Part shown: positions 23,042 to 31,145 of the stretch, piece after piece
Layout of the letters: every line of letters begins with the position of its first letter
Numbering within the stretch: position 1 is the stretch's first letter
Assembly (NCBI GenBank): GCA_018267655.1
Contig: JAFDYB010000021.1
Location: forward strand, 1-34,553
Direction: 5' to 3'
DNA from: Bacteroidota bacterium
GTDB taxonomy: Bacteria > Bacteroidota > Bacteroidia > B-17B0 > Aurantibacillaceae
DNA length: 34,553 nt
Notes under the pieces: model-generated
What the model was told of the DNA's origin: nothing
The model's input: the letters and a program-made list of their open reading frames with translations, nothing else
Databases searched by the model: none
Position numbers and translations under genes: made by a program

Positions 23042-24238
23042 TTGAAAGAAAATTTAAAATACGATTTTAAAACAAGTGGCGACTTTGAAATTAAAGTAAC
23101 TACTTTTTTTGGACTTGAAGAAATTTTAGCAAAAGAGCTTTTTCAACTAGGCGGCAAAAACATTAAACAATTTACCCGTGGCGCATCGGTTACAGGCGAC
23201 TTAGGTTTTTTATATAAACTAAATTTATGTTTACATACCGGACTTAAAGTACTGGTGCCAATTGCCGATTTTTCAATTCAAAATCAGCAAGATTTATACG
23301 ATGCCGTAAAACAAATTGAATGGGAAAAATTTATTGGAGCAGAAAATACACTAATGATTGAAAGTGTTTTAAACACTGAGATTTTTAATCACAGTTTATT
23401 TGTAGCTCAAAAAGCAAAAGATGCAATAGCAGACAGGTTTGTTGAAAAAACAGGTAAGCGTCCAAGCGTTGATTTAATAAAACCTGATTTTAAACTTTAT
23501 ATTCATGTATTTAATAACGAAGTAAATATAAGTTTAGACAGTAGCGGAGAGCCTTTATATAAACGAGGTTATCGTAGCGATATAAATAAAGCTCCCATAA
23601 AAGAAGTATTGGCAGCGGGCTTAGTAAAATTAAGTGGTTGGGAATCACACTTATTGTTAATTGATGGTATGTGTGGCTCAGGAACAATTGCAATTGAAGC
23701 TGCTTTGTGGGCAAATAATGTGCCGCCAGGCTGTTTCAGAAATGAATTTACATTTATGTATTGGAAAAATTTCAATGAAGATTTATATAAAACAATTTTT
23801 GATGGTGCATTAAATAAAATAAAAGAGCACAATGTTTCTATCATTGCAAACGATAATGATGAAGCTACACTTAAAAAAGCGGCTGTAAACGTAAAAAATG
23901 CCAATGTTGACGATGTAATTAAATGCACCAACCAATCTTTTTTTGACATAATGCCAAGTAAAAATAGCGGAACGGTAATTTTAAACCCGCCCTATGGCGA
24001 GCGTTTGGCAATTAATGAAATTACAGCTATGTACAAAGAAATTGGAAATAAATTAAAAAAAGATTTTAATAATTTTAATGCTTGGATTATTACCAGCAGT
24101 CCTGATGGCTTTAAAAGCATAGGCTTAAGACCAAGCCGAAAAATTAAAATATACAACGGTGCATTAGAATGCAGATTTTTAAAATACGAGTTATATCAAG
24201 GCTCAAAAAAGGCTTCAAAACAAAATAAAGAGGTTTAA
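23042..24238 (+). CDS. THUMP-domain class I SAM-dependent RNA methyltransferase (RlmL N-terminal type)
   Basis: A 398-residue methyltransferase of the RlmL/YcbY-YpsC family, which methylates guanine N2 in 23S rRNA. A ferredoxin-like/THUMP N-terminal region (about 15-165) precedes the Rossmann domain. Motif I is IDGMCGSGTIAIEAA (207-221), and the catalytic NPPYGER (315-321) is the expected N-P-P-Y of base-N methylation. 'EPLYKRGYRSDINKAPIKEVLAAG' before motif I is characteristic. The start is TTG at 23042: a stop lies 21 bases upstream, the next Met is codon 105, and family members begin close to here. It follows the terminator of the isomerase operon and is convergent with the PKD gene. Confidence 0.9.
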   Translation: MKENLKYDFKTSGDFEIKVTTFFGLEEILAKELFQLGGKNIKQFTRGASVTGDLGFLYKLNLCLHTGLKVLVPIADFSIQNQQDLYDAVKQIEWEKFIGAENTLMIESVLNTEIFNHSLFVAQKAKDAIADRFVEKTGKRPSVDLIKPDFKLYIHVFNNEVNISLDSSGEPLYKRGYRSDINKAPIKEVLAAGLVKLSGWESHLLLIDGMCGSGTIAIEAALWANNVPPGCFRNEFTFMYWKNFNEDLYKTIFDGALNKIKEHNVSIIANDNDEATLKKAAVNVKNANVDDVIKCTNQSFFDIMPSKNSGTVILNPPYGERLAINEITAMYKEIGNKLKKDFNNFNAWIITSSPDGFKSIGLRPSRKIKIYNGALECRFLKYELYQGSKKASKQNKEV

Positions 24239-24289
24239 TTTTTTTATTTTGAAAACTGCTTCTATTAAAGTACATACTAACAATGGTTG

Positions 24290-25378
24290 CTAATACGGCT
24301 TAATAATTTTCTTTTTAAATTTTGTTTTATCGTTATACTCAACTATTAAAAAATACATGCCTGATGGGTAATTGCTAAAATCAAAAATCAGATGCTTGTT
24401 ATTTACCATTTGATATTGATTAAGTAATTGTTTGCCATTTAAATCATAAATAGTGATTTGTTTTATGTTTGGCAAAATAGCACTTTCTAACGTTAAATGA
24501 AATAAGCCATCTAACCCTAAAGGATTAGGGTAAAATGTTGTGGTTGTAACGGGTGTGCTGTCTGGTATAAAAATATTTCTTTCAGAATAGGCATTGTAGC
24601 AAATTGATTTTACCAATAAAAAAACTAAATAGGTAGAATCTTTAACAGCATATTTATGCCAGCGGTGTTTCCCTCCTGATATTGATGTTAAATCTTCAAT
24701 AACACCATCGCCATACGACCAATGATATTGAACAAATGGGCCAAACGTACTATCATTAGCGATAAAATGAACAGAATCTTTATAAGCTTTGTAGGAATAT
24801 GTGCCCGTTAATTTATTAGTGTAATAAACGGTTATTAATTGTGAACTGGTATCGATTTTGGTGCCGTTAAAAACCGATAGATGAACTCTATAAAATCCTG
24901 TACTTGGAAAATAATGCGTGGGGTTAGTCTCTGTAGAAGTTGTGCCATCTCCAAAATCCCAAAAACACGATGCGTAACAGTTTGACAAATTTGAAAAAGA
25001 TGAGAAACAGTTTTGATAATAAAAATTTGAGTGCATTATAGAGTCATAATTTATAATGCAAGTGTCCATAACAAAGTGCCCGTTAAAACAATCTAACTCA
25101 ACTTTATAGGTTCCAACAGACGGAAAAAGATACTTTAAATTATAACTACTCGATGTATCAATGGCTTGCCATGAGCCGCCTACAACTTTATATATTGTCC
25201 AAAAATTAGTTGCTTCAAGAATACTTGCATTTGTAAAGAGGGCGGTATCACCATAACAAAAACTACTCACTGTAAAATAAGGTATAGGAGCAGGATGCTT
25301 CATTGCTATATGATTTGAAAAGATCTGAAGTTTAAATAAACAAATAAAGAAAAATAAAAAAGTGAATTTATTTAACAT
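24290..25378 (-). CDS. PKD-domain protein with T9SS type A sorting domain
   Basis: A 362-residue secreted protein with a signal peptide in residues 1-21. An Ig-like region (about 35-110) is followed by a clear PKD domain (about 130-187, with CFWDFGDGTTSTETNPTHYF) and a second, degenerate PKD-like repeat (about 200-265, with YHWSYGDG). The C-terminal 80 residues form a T9SS type A sorting domain: TFYPNPLGLDGLF, IKQITIYDLNGKQL, FSNYPSGMYFLIVEY and a final FKKKIIKPY. The protein should cross the outer membrane through the T9SS and be attached or released at the surface. PKD domains often mediate adhesion or polymer binding; no catalytic domain is visible. Confidence 0.9.
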   Translation of the reverse strand: MLNKFTFLFFFICLFKLQIFSNHIAMKHPAPIPYFTVSSFCYGDTALFTNASILEATNFWTIYKVVGGSWQAIDTSSSYNLKYLFPSVGTYKVELDCFNGHFVMDTCIINYDSIMHSNFYYQNCFSSFSNLSNCYASCFWDFGDGTTSTETNPTHYFPSTGFYRVHLSVFNGTKIDTSSQLITVYYTNKLTGTYSYKAYKDSVHFIANDSTFGPFVQYHWSYGDGVIEDLTSISGGKHRWHKYAVKDSTYLVFLLVKSICYNAYSERNIFIPDSTPVTTTTFYPNPLGLDGLFHLTLESAILPNIKQITIYDLNGKQLLNQYQMVNNKHLIFDFSNYPSGMYFLIVEYNDKTKFKKKIIKPY

Positions 25379-25462
25379 TTTACTGGGGATTATTCCCTAA
25401 AGTTATAAAAAAATACAATTGAATAAAAATTTTTAATAAATTTACCTTTAATTCATATCCTC

Positions 25463-25801
25463 ATGAAAAAGATATATTTTTTTATCTCAGTTGTAATTTT
25501 TATTTTTTTTAGTTGTAAAAAAAACACATCTCCTTCTGGTCAAGTCATGTATAACTTCGTGTCAATTAAGTCAGATTTAGATACAATTTCAAGAGGTAAC
25601 GTTACAAACATTAAAGTAAATTATACAGGGCAGGCAAATGTAACATGGTTTGCATCGGCAGGAGATATTTTTGGAAGTGGCAACAATATTTTATTTGGTG
25701 CAAGCACATGCTGTATTGGTAACCACACGGTAACTTGCACTTTAAAAGATCAAAATAATAATTCACTTTCAAAATCAGTAGTTATTTATGTTCGCTTATA
25801 A
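25463..25801 (+). CDS. Small lipoprotein with Ig-like fold and CC motif, unknown function
   Basis: A 112-residue lipoprotein: hydrophobic signal then IFFSC (Cys18) followed by Lys-Lys. The mature part reads as one Ig-like beta-sandwich, with VTWFASAGDIFGSGNN, then GASTCCIGNHTVTC and a final KSVVIYVRL strand. The adjacent cysteines in TCCIGNHTVTC could form a disulfide or bind metal. It overlaps the following barrel gene by 14 bases, so the two are probably co-translated and work together. A near-consensus box TACCTTTA (25443-25450) lies 12 bases before the ATG. I do not recognise a named family. Confidence 0.8.
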   Translation: MKKIYFFISVVIFIFFSCKKNTSPSGQVMYNFVSIKSDLDTISRGNVTNIKVNYTGQANVTWFASAGDIFGSGNNILFGASTCCIGNHTVTCTLKDQNNNSLSKSVVIYVRL

Positions 25802-26768
25802 ATACAAAAAAAAAATACTATTTATAGCTTTACTTCACATAAATTTTTTGCAAGTTAGGGCGCAATGTTGCGCAGGTTGCAGCCCAATTGGCGGCAATTT
25901 AAGCCAAGGTATTCTTCAAAAAGGCTCTATTCAAATTAATACCTTTGCACGATATGCTCTTAGCAGTGGTTATGATACGCTGGACATGCCTTCAAATTTT
26001 AAATTTATTAAAAATGGTTATAGTACTTACGGTGGTTTTCAATTTTCTTATGGCTTAACAAAACGGTTAACCATTGATTTTTTAACGGGATATTATTTTA
26101 ATAGAGTCCAAAATTTTAGCTTTATAGTTGCAGGTGAGCCATTTAATTATACCTATAATGGTGTTGGAGTTTCTAATTTTAATTTATCTTTCCGCTATAA
26201 TGTCTATTTAGATACTGTTCATGATTTTGAAATTACCCTAGGCGGAGGCTATAAGTCACCATGGGGCAATTCAAATTTGGCATCTAACGCCGGAGTTACT
26301 TTGCCTATAGATGTTCAGCCATGCAATGGCGCATCGGCAATTTTGCTTAAAAGTTTTATCTATAAAAAATTTGACAGAGCAAACACAACGCTATTCTTGG
26401 TAAATAATTTTACGTATAATTTTTATAATAAATATTTTTATAAAGAAAGTAATGTGTTTTCAACAGCCTTATTTATTAGTTACCCCATCAGTAAAGTCCT
26501 TTCAGGTATTCTTCAACTAAGAAATGATGTAAGAGGATATTCGTACAGTGATGAAAAACTTCAAACCTCAACCGGTGGATATAAATTTTTAATAATTCCC
26601 CAATTAAATTATAACATTAAGGGTGTATATAATTTATCTGTGTTATATGAATACCCTTTTTATCAATATTTTCATGGTACACAACTAAAAGATATTTACG
26701 CAGCATCAATTAATTTAACTATTCGCATTCCCGGAAAAAGCAATAAAATATGCGCTAAGCCATATTAA
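25788..26768 (+). CDS. Putative outer-membrane beta-barrel protein with N-terminal CCAGC motif
   Basis: A 326-residue protein with a signal peptide ending near VRA-Q (residue 25). The mature protein starts QCCAGCSPIGGNLSQGIL and then shows alternating amphipathic strands rich in Tyr, Phe and Asn (FQFSYGLTKRLTIDFLTGYYF; NFNLSFRYNVYL; INLTIRI) typical of 10-14 strand barrels. The short C-terminal 'GKSNKICAKPY' adds one more cysteine and is unusual after a last strand. Its N-terminal double cysteine is mirrored in the lipoprotein gene that it overlaps. The cargo is unknown; a metal or hydrophobic-compound transporter is a guess. Confidence 0.7.
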   Translation: MFAYKYKKKILFIALLHINFLQVRAQCCAGCSPIGGNLSQGILQKGSIQINTFARYALSSGYDTLDMPSNFKFIKNGYSTYGGFQFSYGLTKRLTIDFLTGYYFNRVQNFSFIVAGEPFNYTYNGVGVSNFNLSFRYNVYLDTVHDFEITLGGGYKSPWGNSNLASNAGVTLPIDVQPCNGASAILLKSFIYKKFDRANTTLFLVNNFTYNFYNKYFYKESNVFSTALFISYPISKVLSGILQLRNDVRGYSYSDEKLQTSTGGYKFLIIPQLNYNIKGVYNLSVLYEYPFYQYFHGTQLKDIYAASINLTIRIPGKSNKICAKPY

Positions 26769-27212
26769 AAAAATTAATTTTTTATGTATCCTCGGTAATG
26801 CTTTTACGCAATAATTAAAGTGTGTAAGTTTTTAAATGATTTTTTTAATTTCTATTTCAAAAAAAGTACGTAATAAAAATTATGTGCCCTCTTGCCAAAA
26901 CGTTTTTGTTTTTCCTTTTCAAGCTTAACAAATATTTTTTTCTTTTCTTTGGCTTGACCTCAAAAGAAATAAAAAGTCAAGACTTCCGAAAAGGTTTTAT
27001 TATTGTAACACTACCTTGCCATTCCAGACGCTGAGCTTGTTGAAACAAAGGGTACAGTTGCATTATGTTCTTTCAGAAACAAAACTTGTTAGATTGAGCG
27101 AAAGAGTTTTATTGTTGCCACAATTTATATAAAGCACATCGCATTAGTTTTTCTAAATAAATTTATACAAATAATCTTAATCGGTAAAGTAAAAAATGAA
27201 CGCTTTTTACTG
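26769..27212. other. 444-base intergenic region with repeat-like segments, no gene
   Basis: No convincing open frame or RNA gene is seen. After the barrel gene a near-palindrome of A and T (26768-26783) could be a weak terminator. GCTGAGCTTGTTGAAAC at 27030-27046 resembles an interspersed motif that I recall from many bacterial genomes. An imperfect direct repeat (26987-27010 and 27099-27120) flanks it. A CTTTGGCTTGACCTC / AAAAGTCAAGAC segment at about 26947-26984 resembles intergenic filler common in Bacteroidota. Together it looks like degenerate repeat sequence between two operons transcribed toward it. Confidence 0.4.
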
Positions 27213-28841
27213 TTACGGTTTTTTAAGCAGGTAACCCTTTTCTAATGTAAAAGGTTCTTTTTGCCCGGCTTTTAATTCAATTTTTTCGATAATTTCTTTA
27301 AATCCTTTTTTATTAATTTTTAAATTATATGTTGAAGGTTTAAGGGTTATGAAATACTCTCCATTTTCATTAGAGTTTGTTGATGCTACTTGTGTTCCGG
27401 AAGCATCTGAAATATTAATTTCTACATCTGCTATACCATATCCTTCGTAACCATCACGAATAGTTCCTTTTAAAATACTCAACCCATCAAATGATTTTTT
27501 AATACCATCTTTTTCTAGGATAGCATAATTTTTTAAATCAATTTTATAAATATCACTTTCGCCCAAGCCACCCTTTCTATCGCTGCTAATATAGGCATAG
27601 CGTGCATCTGCACTAATTGTAAGTTGCCCTTCTTTTGCCGAAGTGTTTATTGGGTAGCCTAAATTAACCGGCTTTGTCCATTTACCATTTTCATTAACTG
27701 TTTTAAATACATCATAATTACCCATTGAGTTTGGGCCGTTGCTGCAAAAAAACAAAGTTTTTCCGTCAGGGGCTAAAAACATGCCTGCCTCATCAAACTC
27801 ACTGTTTACTTCCGCACCTAAATTTAACGGTTTACCCCACTCTTTTTTGTTTAGTTTATCTACTACCCAAATATCGCTTCCGCCATAACCACCCGGGCGC
27901 TCGCTTGTAAAAAACAATTTTTTTCCGTCGGGCGATATGCAGGCACCACCCTCCCAATACGAACTTGCAATAGGCTTGCCAATTGCTTCCGGCGTGCGCC
28001 ATTTTCCACTATTTACCTTACTTACAAAAATATCGCCTCCCCTACTCTCTTTATCGTTAATATCATTTTTGTAAATAAAAATTTGTTTGCCATCTGGCGA
28101 AATGCTTGTACAAGCATCATGTGCCTTTGTATTTATTGAACCCGGAACTTCATCAGCTTTACCAAATTTTTGTGATGCAGAATCATAAGCGGATATAAAA
28201 ATATCTTCAAAATATTTTCCGTCACCCTCTACATCTACGTCAGAGTTTGTTGTTTCAGGCCTGCGTGAGGTAAATACTAGTTTTTTTCCGTCTGCTGTAA
28301 TGCAAGGGTTTTTGTCATCATATTTACTGTTTACATCTGTACCAAGATTTGTTACCTCTACATTTAATGGCTTTTCAATAAAGTTTTTCGCATTATCACA
28401 TTGTTGTAATAACACTTTTGCCTCAGCTTGCGCATCTTTATCTGTTTTAGGGATTGCTAAAAATTTATTTACACTTTCGCTTGCTTTATCGTTAAACTCT
28501 TGAATTTGGTAAACTTTTGCGAGCATTAAAAAACTTTCCGGATTTTGATTTGTTTGCGCTTCGGTTGCGCGCTTAAAATACTCCTCTGCTTTTGCCATAT
28601 CTTTTAACGAAAAGTGGCACATGCCAATATAATACAAAACAGCACCATTGCTTTTATCGGCCTGCTCTATTTCTCTAAAAGTGTTAAGTGCCGAAATAAA
28701 TTTTCCGGCATACATTTTTTGCTTTCCTACTATTAACTTTGCGCCATCAGTTGCACTTGAAAAAACATTTTTATTTTTTTGGGCAGATGTAATTAATCCT
28801 AATAATATTAAACTAAAAAAAATGTAGCACTTTTTATTCAT
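27213..28841 (-). CDS. TPR - PD40 beta-propeller - carboxypeptidase-regulatory protein, PorE-like without OmpA domain
   Basis: A 542-residue exported protein with a signal peptide ending at TSA-Q (residue 21). Two or more TPR units (about 60-145, e.g. AVLYYIGMCHFSLKDMAKAEEYF) are followed by five PD40-type blades (about 178-445). These are recognisable by repeated ITADGKKLVFTSRRP, ISPDGKQIFIY, ISPDGKKLFFTSERPGG, LAPDGKTLFFCS and ISADARYAYISSDR. A carboxypeptidase-regulatory-like domain follows (about 458-540). This order matches the T9SS component PorE, but the OmpA-like peptidoglycan-binding domain is absent; the protein ends 'EKGYLLKKP'. There is also no lipobox, unlike PorE. It may be a periplasmic scaffold related to PorE or to the PD40/OmpA family. 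Confidence 0.85.
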   Translation of the reverse strand: MNKKCYIFFSLILLGLITSAQKNKNVFSSATDGAKLIVGKQKMYAGKFISALNTFREIEQADKSNGAVLYYIGMCHFSLKDMAKAEEYFKRATEAQTNQNPESFLMLAKVYQIQEFNDKASESVNKFLAIPKTDKDAQAEAKVLLQQCDNAKNFIEKPLNVEVTNLGTDVNSKYDDKNPCITADGKKLVFTSRRPETTNSDVDVEGDGKYFEDIFISAYDSASQKFGKADEVPGSINTKAHDACTSISPDGKQIFIYKNDINDKESRGGDIFVSKVNSGKWRTPEAIGKPIASSYWEGGACISPDGKKLFFTSERPGGYGGSDIWVVDKLNKKEWGKPLNLGAEVNSEFDEAGMFLAPDGKTLFFCSNGPNSMGNYDVFKTVNENGKWTKPVNLGYPINTSAKEGQLTISADARYAYISSDRKGGLGESDIYKIDLKNYAILEKDGIKKSFDGLSILKGTIRDGYEGYGIADVEINISDASGTQVASTNSNENGEYFITLKPSTYNLKINKKGFKEIIEKIELKAGQKEPFTLEKGYLLKKP

Positions 28842-28976
28842 AGTGTATGGTATTTAATTGTTATAAGAGATGCGTTGTGTATTTCTAAACTTTAACACAA
28901 AACTTCTTCGCAAAAAATAATTAAAAATTAAAAATACACTTAATTTTTAATTTCTGCAAATAGAAATTTCAATAAA

Positions 28977-28993
28977 AAAATAAGACTTATTTT
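28977..28993 (-). terminator. Weak A/T hairpin after GAPDH
   Basis: AAAATAA (28977-28983) pairs with TTATTTT (28987-28993) around a 3-base loop directly after the GAPDH stop, with more Ts following on the minus strand. The stem has no G-C pair. A second A/T-only inverted repeat lies at 28925-28953. Confidence 0.28.
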
Positions 28994-28994
28994 A

Positions 28995-30458
28995 CTAGTA
29001 GTAAAATGGGCGGCGTACTTCGCTAATGTGCTTGCTAAATCGAATTACTTGACGTGTATAACCGTATTCGTTATCATACCAAACGTAAAGCACTATGCTT
29101 TTTTTATCGGGCGATACTATTGTTGCCTGACTATCAAATACACTTGGGCATGGGTTACCGATCACGTCTGTACTTACTAATTCGTTACTAAAAGCGTATT
29201 GAATTTGCTCAACTAATTTTCCTTCGAGCGCATGTTTGCGAATTATTTCATTTACCTCGTCTTTGGTAATTTCTTTATTAATGTTAATGTTTAATATTGC
29301 TAAACTAACATTTGGAGTTGGCACTCTTACTGAGTTTGCCGTAAACTTCCCGGATAAATGCGGTAGCACTTTTTTTAATGCGCTCTCTGCGCCCGTTTCA
29401 GTAATAACCATATTTAAAGCAGCGCTACGACCACGGCGATATTTTTTATGATAATTATCCAATAAGTTTTGATCGTTAGTGTATGAATGTACAGTTTCAA
29501 TATGCCCTTTTTGTATTCCTAATTCCTTATCAATTACATGTAATATAGGCATAATTGCGTTAGTTGTGCAACTTGCAGCGCTGAATATTTTTTGTGTTTT
29601 TAAGTCAACGGTTTCATGATTCACGCCGTGTACTACGTTTGGAACATCGCCTTTTGCAGGAGCAGTGAGCAACACTTTATCAATGCCTTTTGCTTTTAAA
29701 TGTCGGCTTAACTCTTTATCATCGCGAAAAACACCGGTGTTATCAATTAACAAAGCGTCATTTATGCCATAGGCGGTATAATCAACGTCTTCCGGGTTTT
29801 TGGCATCAATCATATAAACAGTGTGCCCATTAATGATAAGAGCTTTTTTATCAAAATCTTCAATTACTGTGCCCGGAAATGGCCCATGCACAGAATCAGT
29901 GCGAAGCAAATCGGCACGTTTTACAATTTCTTCATTGCTATTACCCCTAGTTACAATAGCACGCAAGCGCAATTGTTCGCCTTTACCGGCAAGTGATATA
30001 AGCTCGCGAGCTGCTAAACGGCCAATACGACCAAAGCCAAATAAAACAACATCTTTAGGGTTAGAGGCGTGATTTGAATTAATTAAATCAGCTAATTTAT
30101 TATTAATAAACTCGGCCACATTTTTGTACTTATCTTTTTCTTGTAAGTATTCAAAAGACAGTTTGCCAATGTCTATTTTACTTGGACCAACTTTTGAATC
30201 TAAAATAGCTTGTGCTAAAAGCACGGTATTTTCAATTGTAATAGGTTTTTTAACTATGTCTTTGGCGTACATGTGCAAGTTCATGATTTGGCTTGCACTA
30301 CGGTCATGTAATTGATTCCTAAATAAAATCAGTTCAATAGAACGTTCAAACCAAAGCTTACCTACGGCGTTAATTAAATCAATTGCTGCTTTTTCGTTTT
30401 TAATCCACTCATTTAACTGAGTTTGATAATCTAAATTTGAGTTTATTAGGGTTTCCAT
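28995..30458 (-). CDS. Glyceraldehyde-3-phosphate dehydrogenase, long form
   Basis: The enzyme oxidises glyceraldehyde 3-phosphate to 1,3-bisphosphoglycerate with NAD(P). Counting from the ATG at 30458 it has 487 residues, about 130-150 more than classical GAPDH. The extra N-terminal part (1-134) is helical, and long GAPDHs of this kind are found in Bacteroidota. The Rossmann motif GFGRIGR is at 141-147, the catalytic SAASCTTN at 293-300 with Cys297, and the partner His324 in VHSYTNDQ. 'WYDNEYGYTRQV' near the end is the usual NAD-contact signature. The frame stays open upstream to a TTG at 30476, but that codon lies inside the TATCTTTG promoter box, so the ATG is preferred. It appears monocistronic. 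Confidence 0.94.
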   Translation of the reverse strand: METLINSNLDYQTQLNEWIKNEKAAIDLINAVGKLWFERSIELILFRNQLHDRSASQIMNLHMYAKDIVKKPITIENTVLLAQAILDSKVGPSKIDIGKLSFEYLQEKDKYKNVAEFINNKLADLINSNHASNPKDVVLFGFGRIGRLAARELISLAGKGEQLRLRAIVTRGNSNEEIVKRADLLRTDSVHGPFPGTVIEDFDKKALIINGHTVYMIDAKNPEDVDYTAYGINDALLIDNTGVFRDDKELSRHLKAKGIDKVLLTAPAKGDVPNVVHGVNHETVDLKTQKIFSAASCTTNAIMPILHVIDKELGIQKGHIETVHSYTNDQNLLDNYHKKYRRGRSAALNMVITETGAESALKKVLPHLSGKFTANSVRVPTPNVSLAILNININKEITKDEVNEIIRKHALEGKLVEQIQYAFSNELVSTDVIGNPCPSVFDSQATIVSPDKKSIVLYVWYDNEYGYTRQVIRFSKHISEVRRPFYY

Positions 30459-30473
30459 AATTAAAAATTTTTG

Positions 30474-30481
30474 CAAAGATA
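30474..30481 (-). promoter_or_regulatory. Putative -7 box (TATCTTTG) for GAPDH
   Basis: A perfect TAnnTTTG on the minus strand ends 15 bases before the ATG at 30458. Its final TTG is the upstream alternative start codon, which therefore could not be inside the transcript if this promoter is used. Confidence 0.55.
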
Positions 30482-30626
30482 CAAAATCAAAAGTGATAAA
30501 ATTTACTTGTTAATAAAGTATTGGTACTTTGTTTAAAACAATGCAGAGCAACTATTTTCACTAAAAATATATAGTAAAAATTTACAATAAAATAGTGTAA
30601 CCCTATACACACAAACAAATTAATTT

Positions 30627-30634
30627 TACTTTTG
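30627..30634 (+). promoter_or_regulatory. Putative -7 box (TACTTTTG) for the DUF4293 gene
   Basis: A perfect TAnnTTTG ends only 4 bases before the ATG at 30639, so the predicted transcript start coincides with the start codon (leaderless). Confidence 0.5.
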
Positions 30635-30638
30635 AGGC

Positions 30639-31088
30639 ATGATTCAACGCAAACAAACTCTTTATTTTTTAATTTCTTTAATTTGTTTATTTTTAATTTT
30701 AGCACTCCCTTCAATCACCTATAAAATTGATGACATTTGGTTTAATTTTTCTTTTTTAAATAACGCATTTGAAGCTAATGAGCATTTAACATTTTATGCA
30801 AAAGCTCTTTTTTATGGCATTAGTATTACTTTATTACTTCAAATTATTTCAATTTTTATTTATAAAAAAAGGACAACTCAAATTAAATTAGCTTATACCG
30901 TAATTGCTTTATCTCTTTTATCTTTTTTAATCATCTGCTTTTTTTCTGTTGTAAAAAATATTCAAGAGGTAAAAATACAAGTTTATATTTTTGCTTTATA
31001 CTTAATTATACTAGTGGCTCAACTATTGGCTATTAAAGGCATTAAAGCCGACATTAATTTATTAAAAAGTGCCGATAGAATACGGTAA
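30639..31088 (+). CDS. DUF4293 family integral membrane protein
   Basis: A 149-residue inner-membrane protein with four hydrophobic segments (about 8-26, 53-73, 84-104 and 112-130). The N-terminal MIQRKQTLYFLIS and the C-terminal LKSADRIR are the hallmarks of the DUF4293 family of Bacteroidota. Its function is not known. It starts 4 bases after a perfect promoter box and is divergent from GAPDH. The M23 peptidase gene begins 57 bases downstream on the same strand, so the two could share a transcript. Confidence is high for the gene and moderate for the family name. Confidence 0.82.
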   Translation: MIQRKQTLYFLISLICLFLILALPSITYKIDDIWFNFSFLNNAFEANEHLTFYAKALFYGISITLLLQIISIFIYKKRTTQIKLAYTVIALSLLSFLIICFFSVVKNIQEVKIQVYIFALYLIILVAQLLAIKGIKADINLLKSADRIR

Positions 31089-31145
31089 TCACTTTTTATT
31101 TGTTTTTTATTTTGTTTTCACTATTTTTATTGACTTTAATAAAGC

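Noticed and set aside
28925..28953. 11-base perfect inverted repeat (AAATTAAAAAT / ATTTTTAATTT)
   Set aside because: It is composed only of A and T in an AT-rich gap; such repeats are expected by chance and would be unstable as a terminator.
30459..30476. TTG start at 30476 for GAPDH
   Set aside because: The TTG is the last three bases of a perfect TATCTTTG promoter box; an ATG six codons later is a better start.
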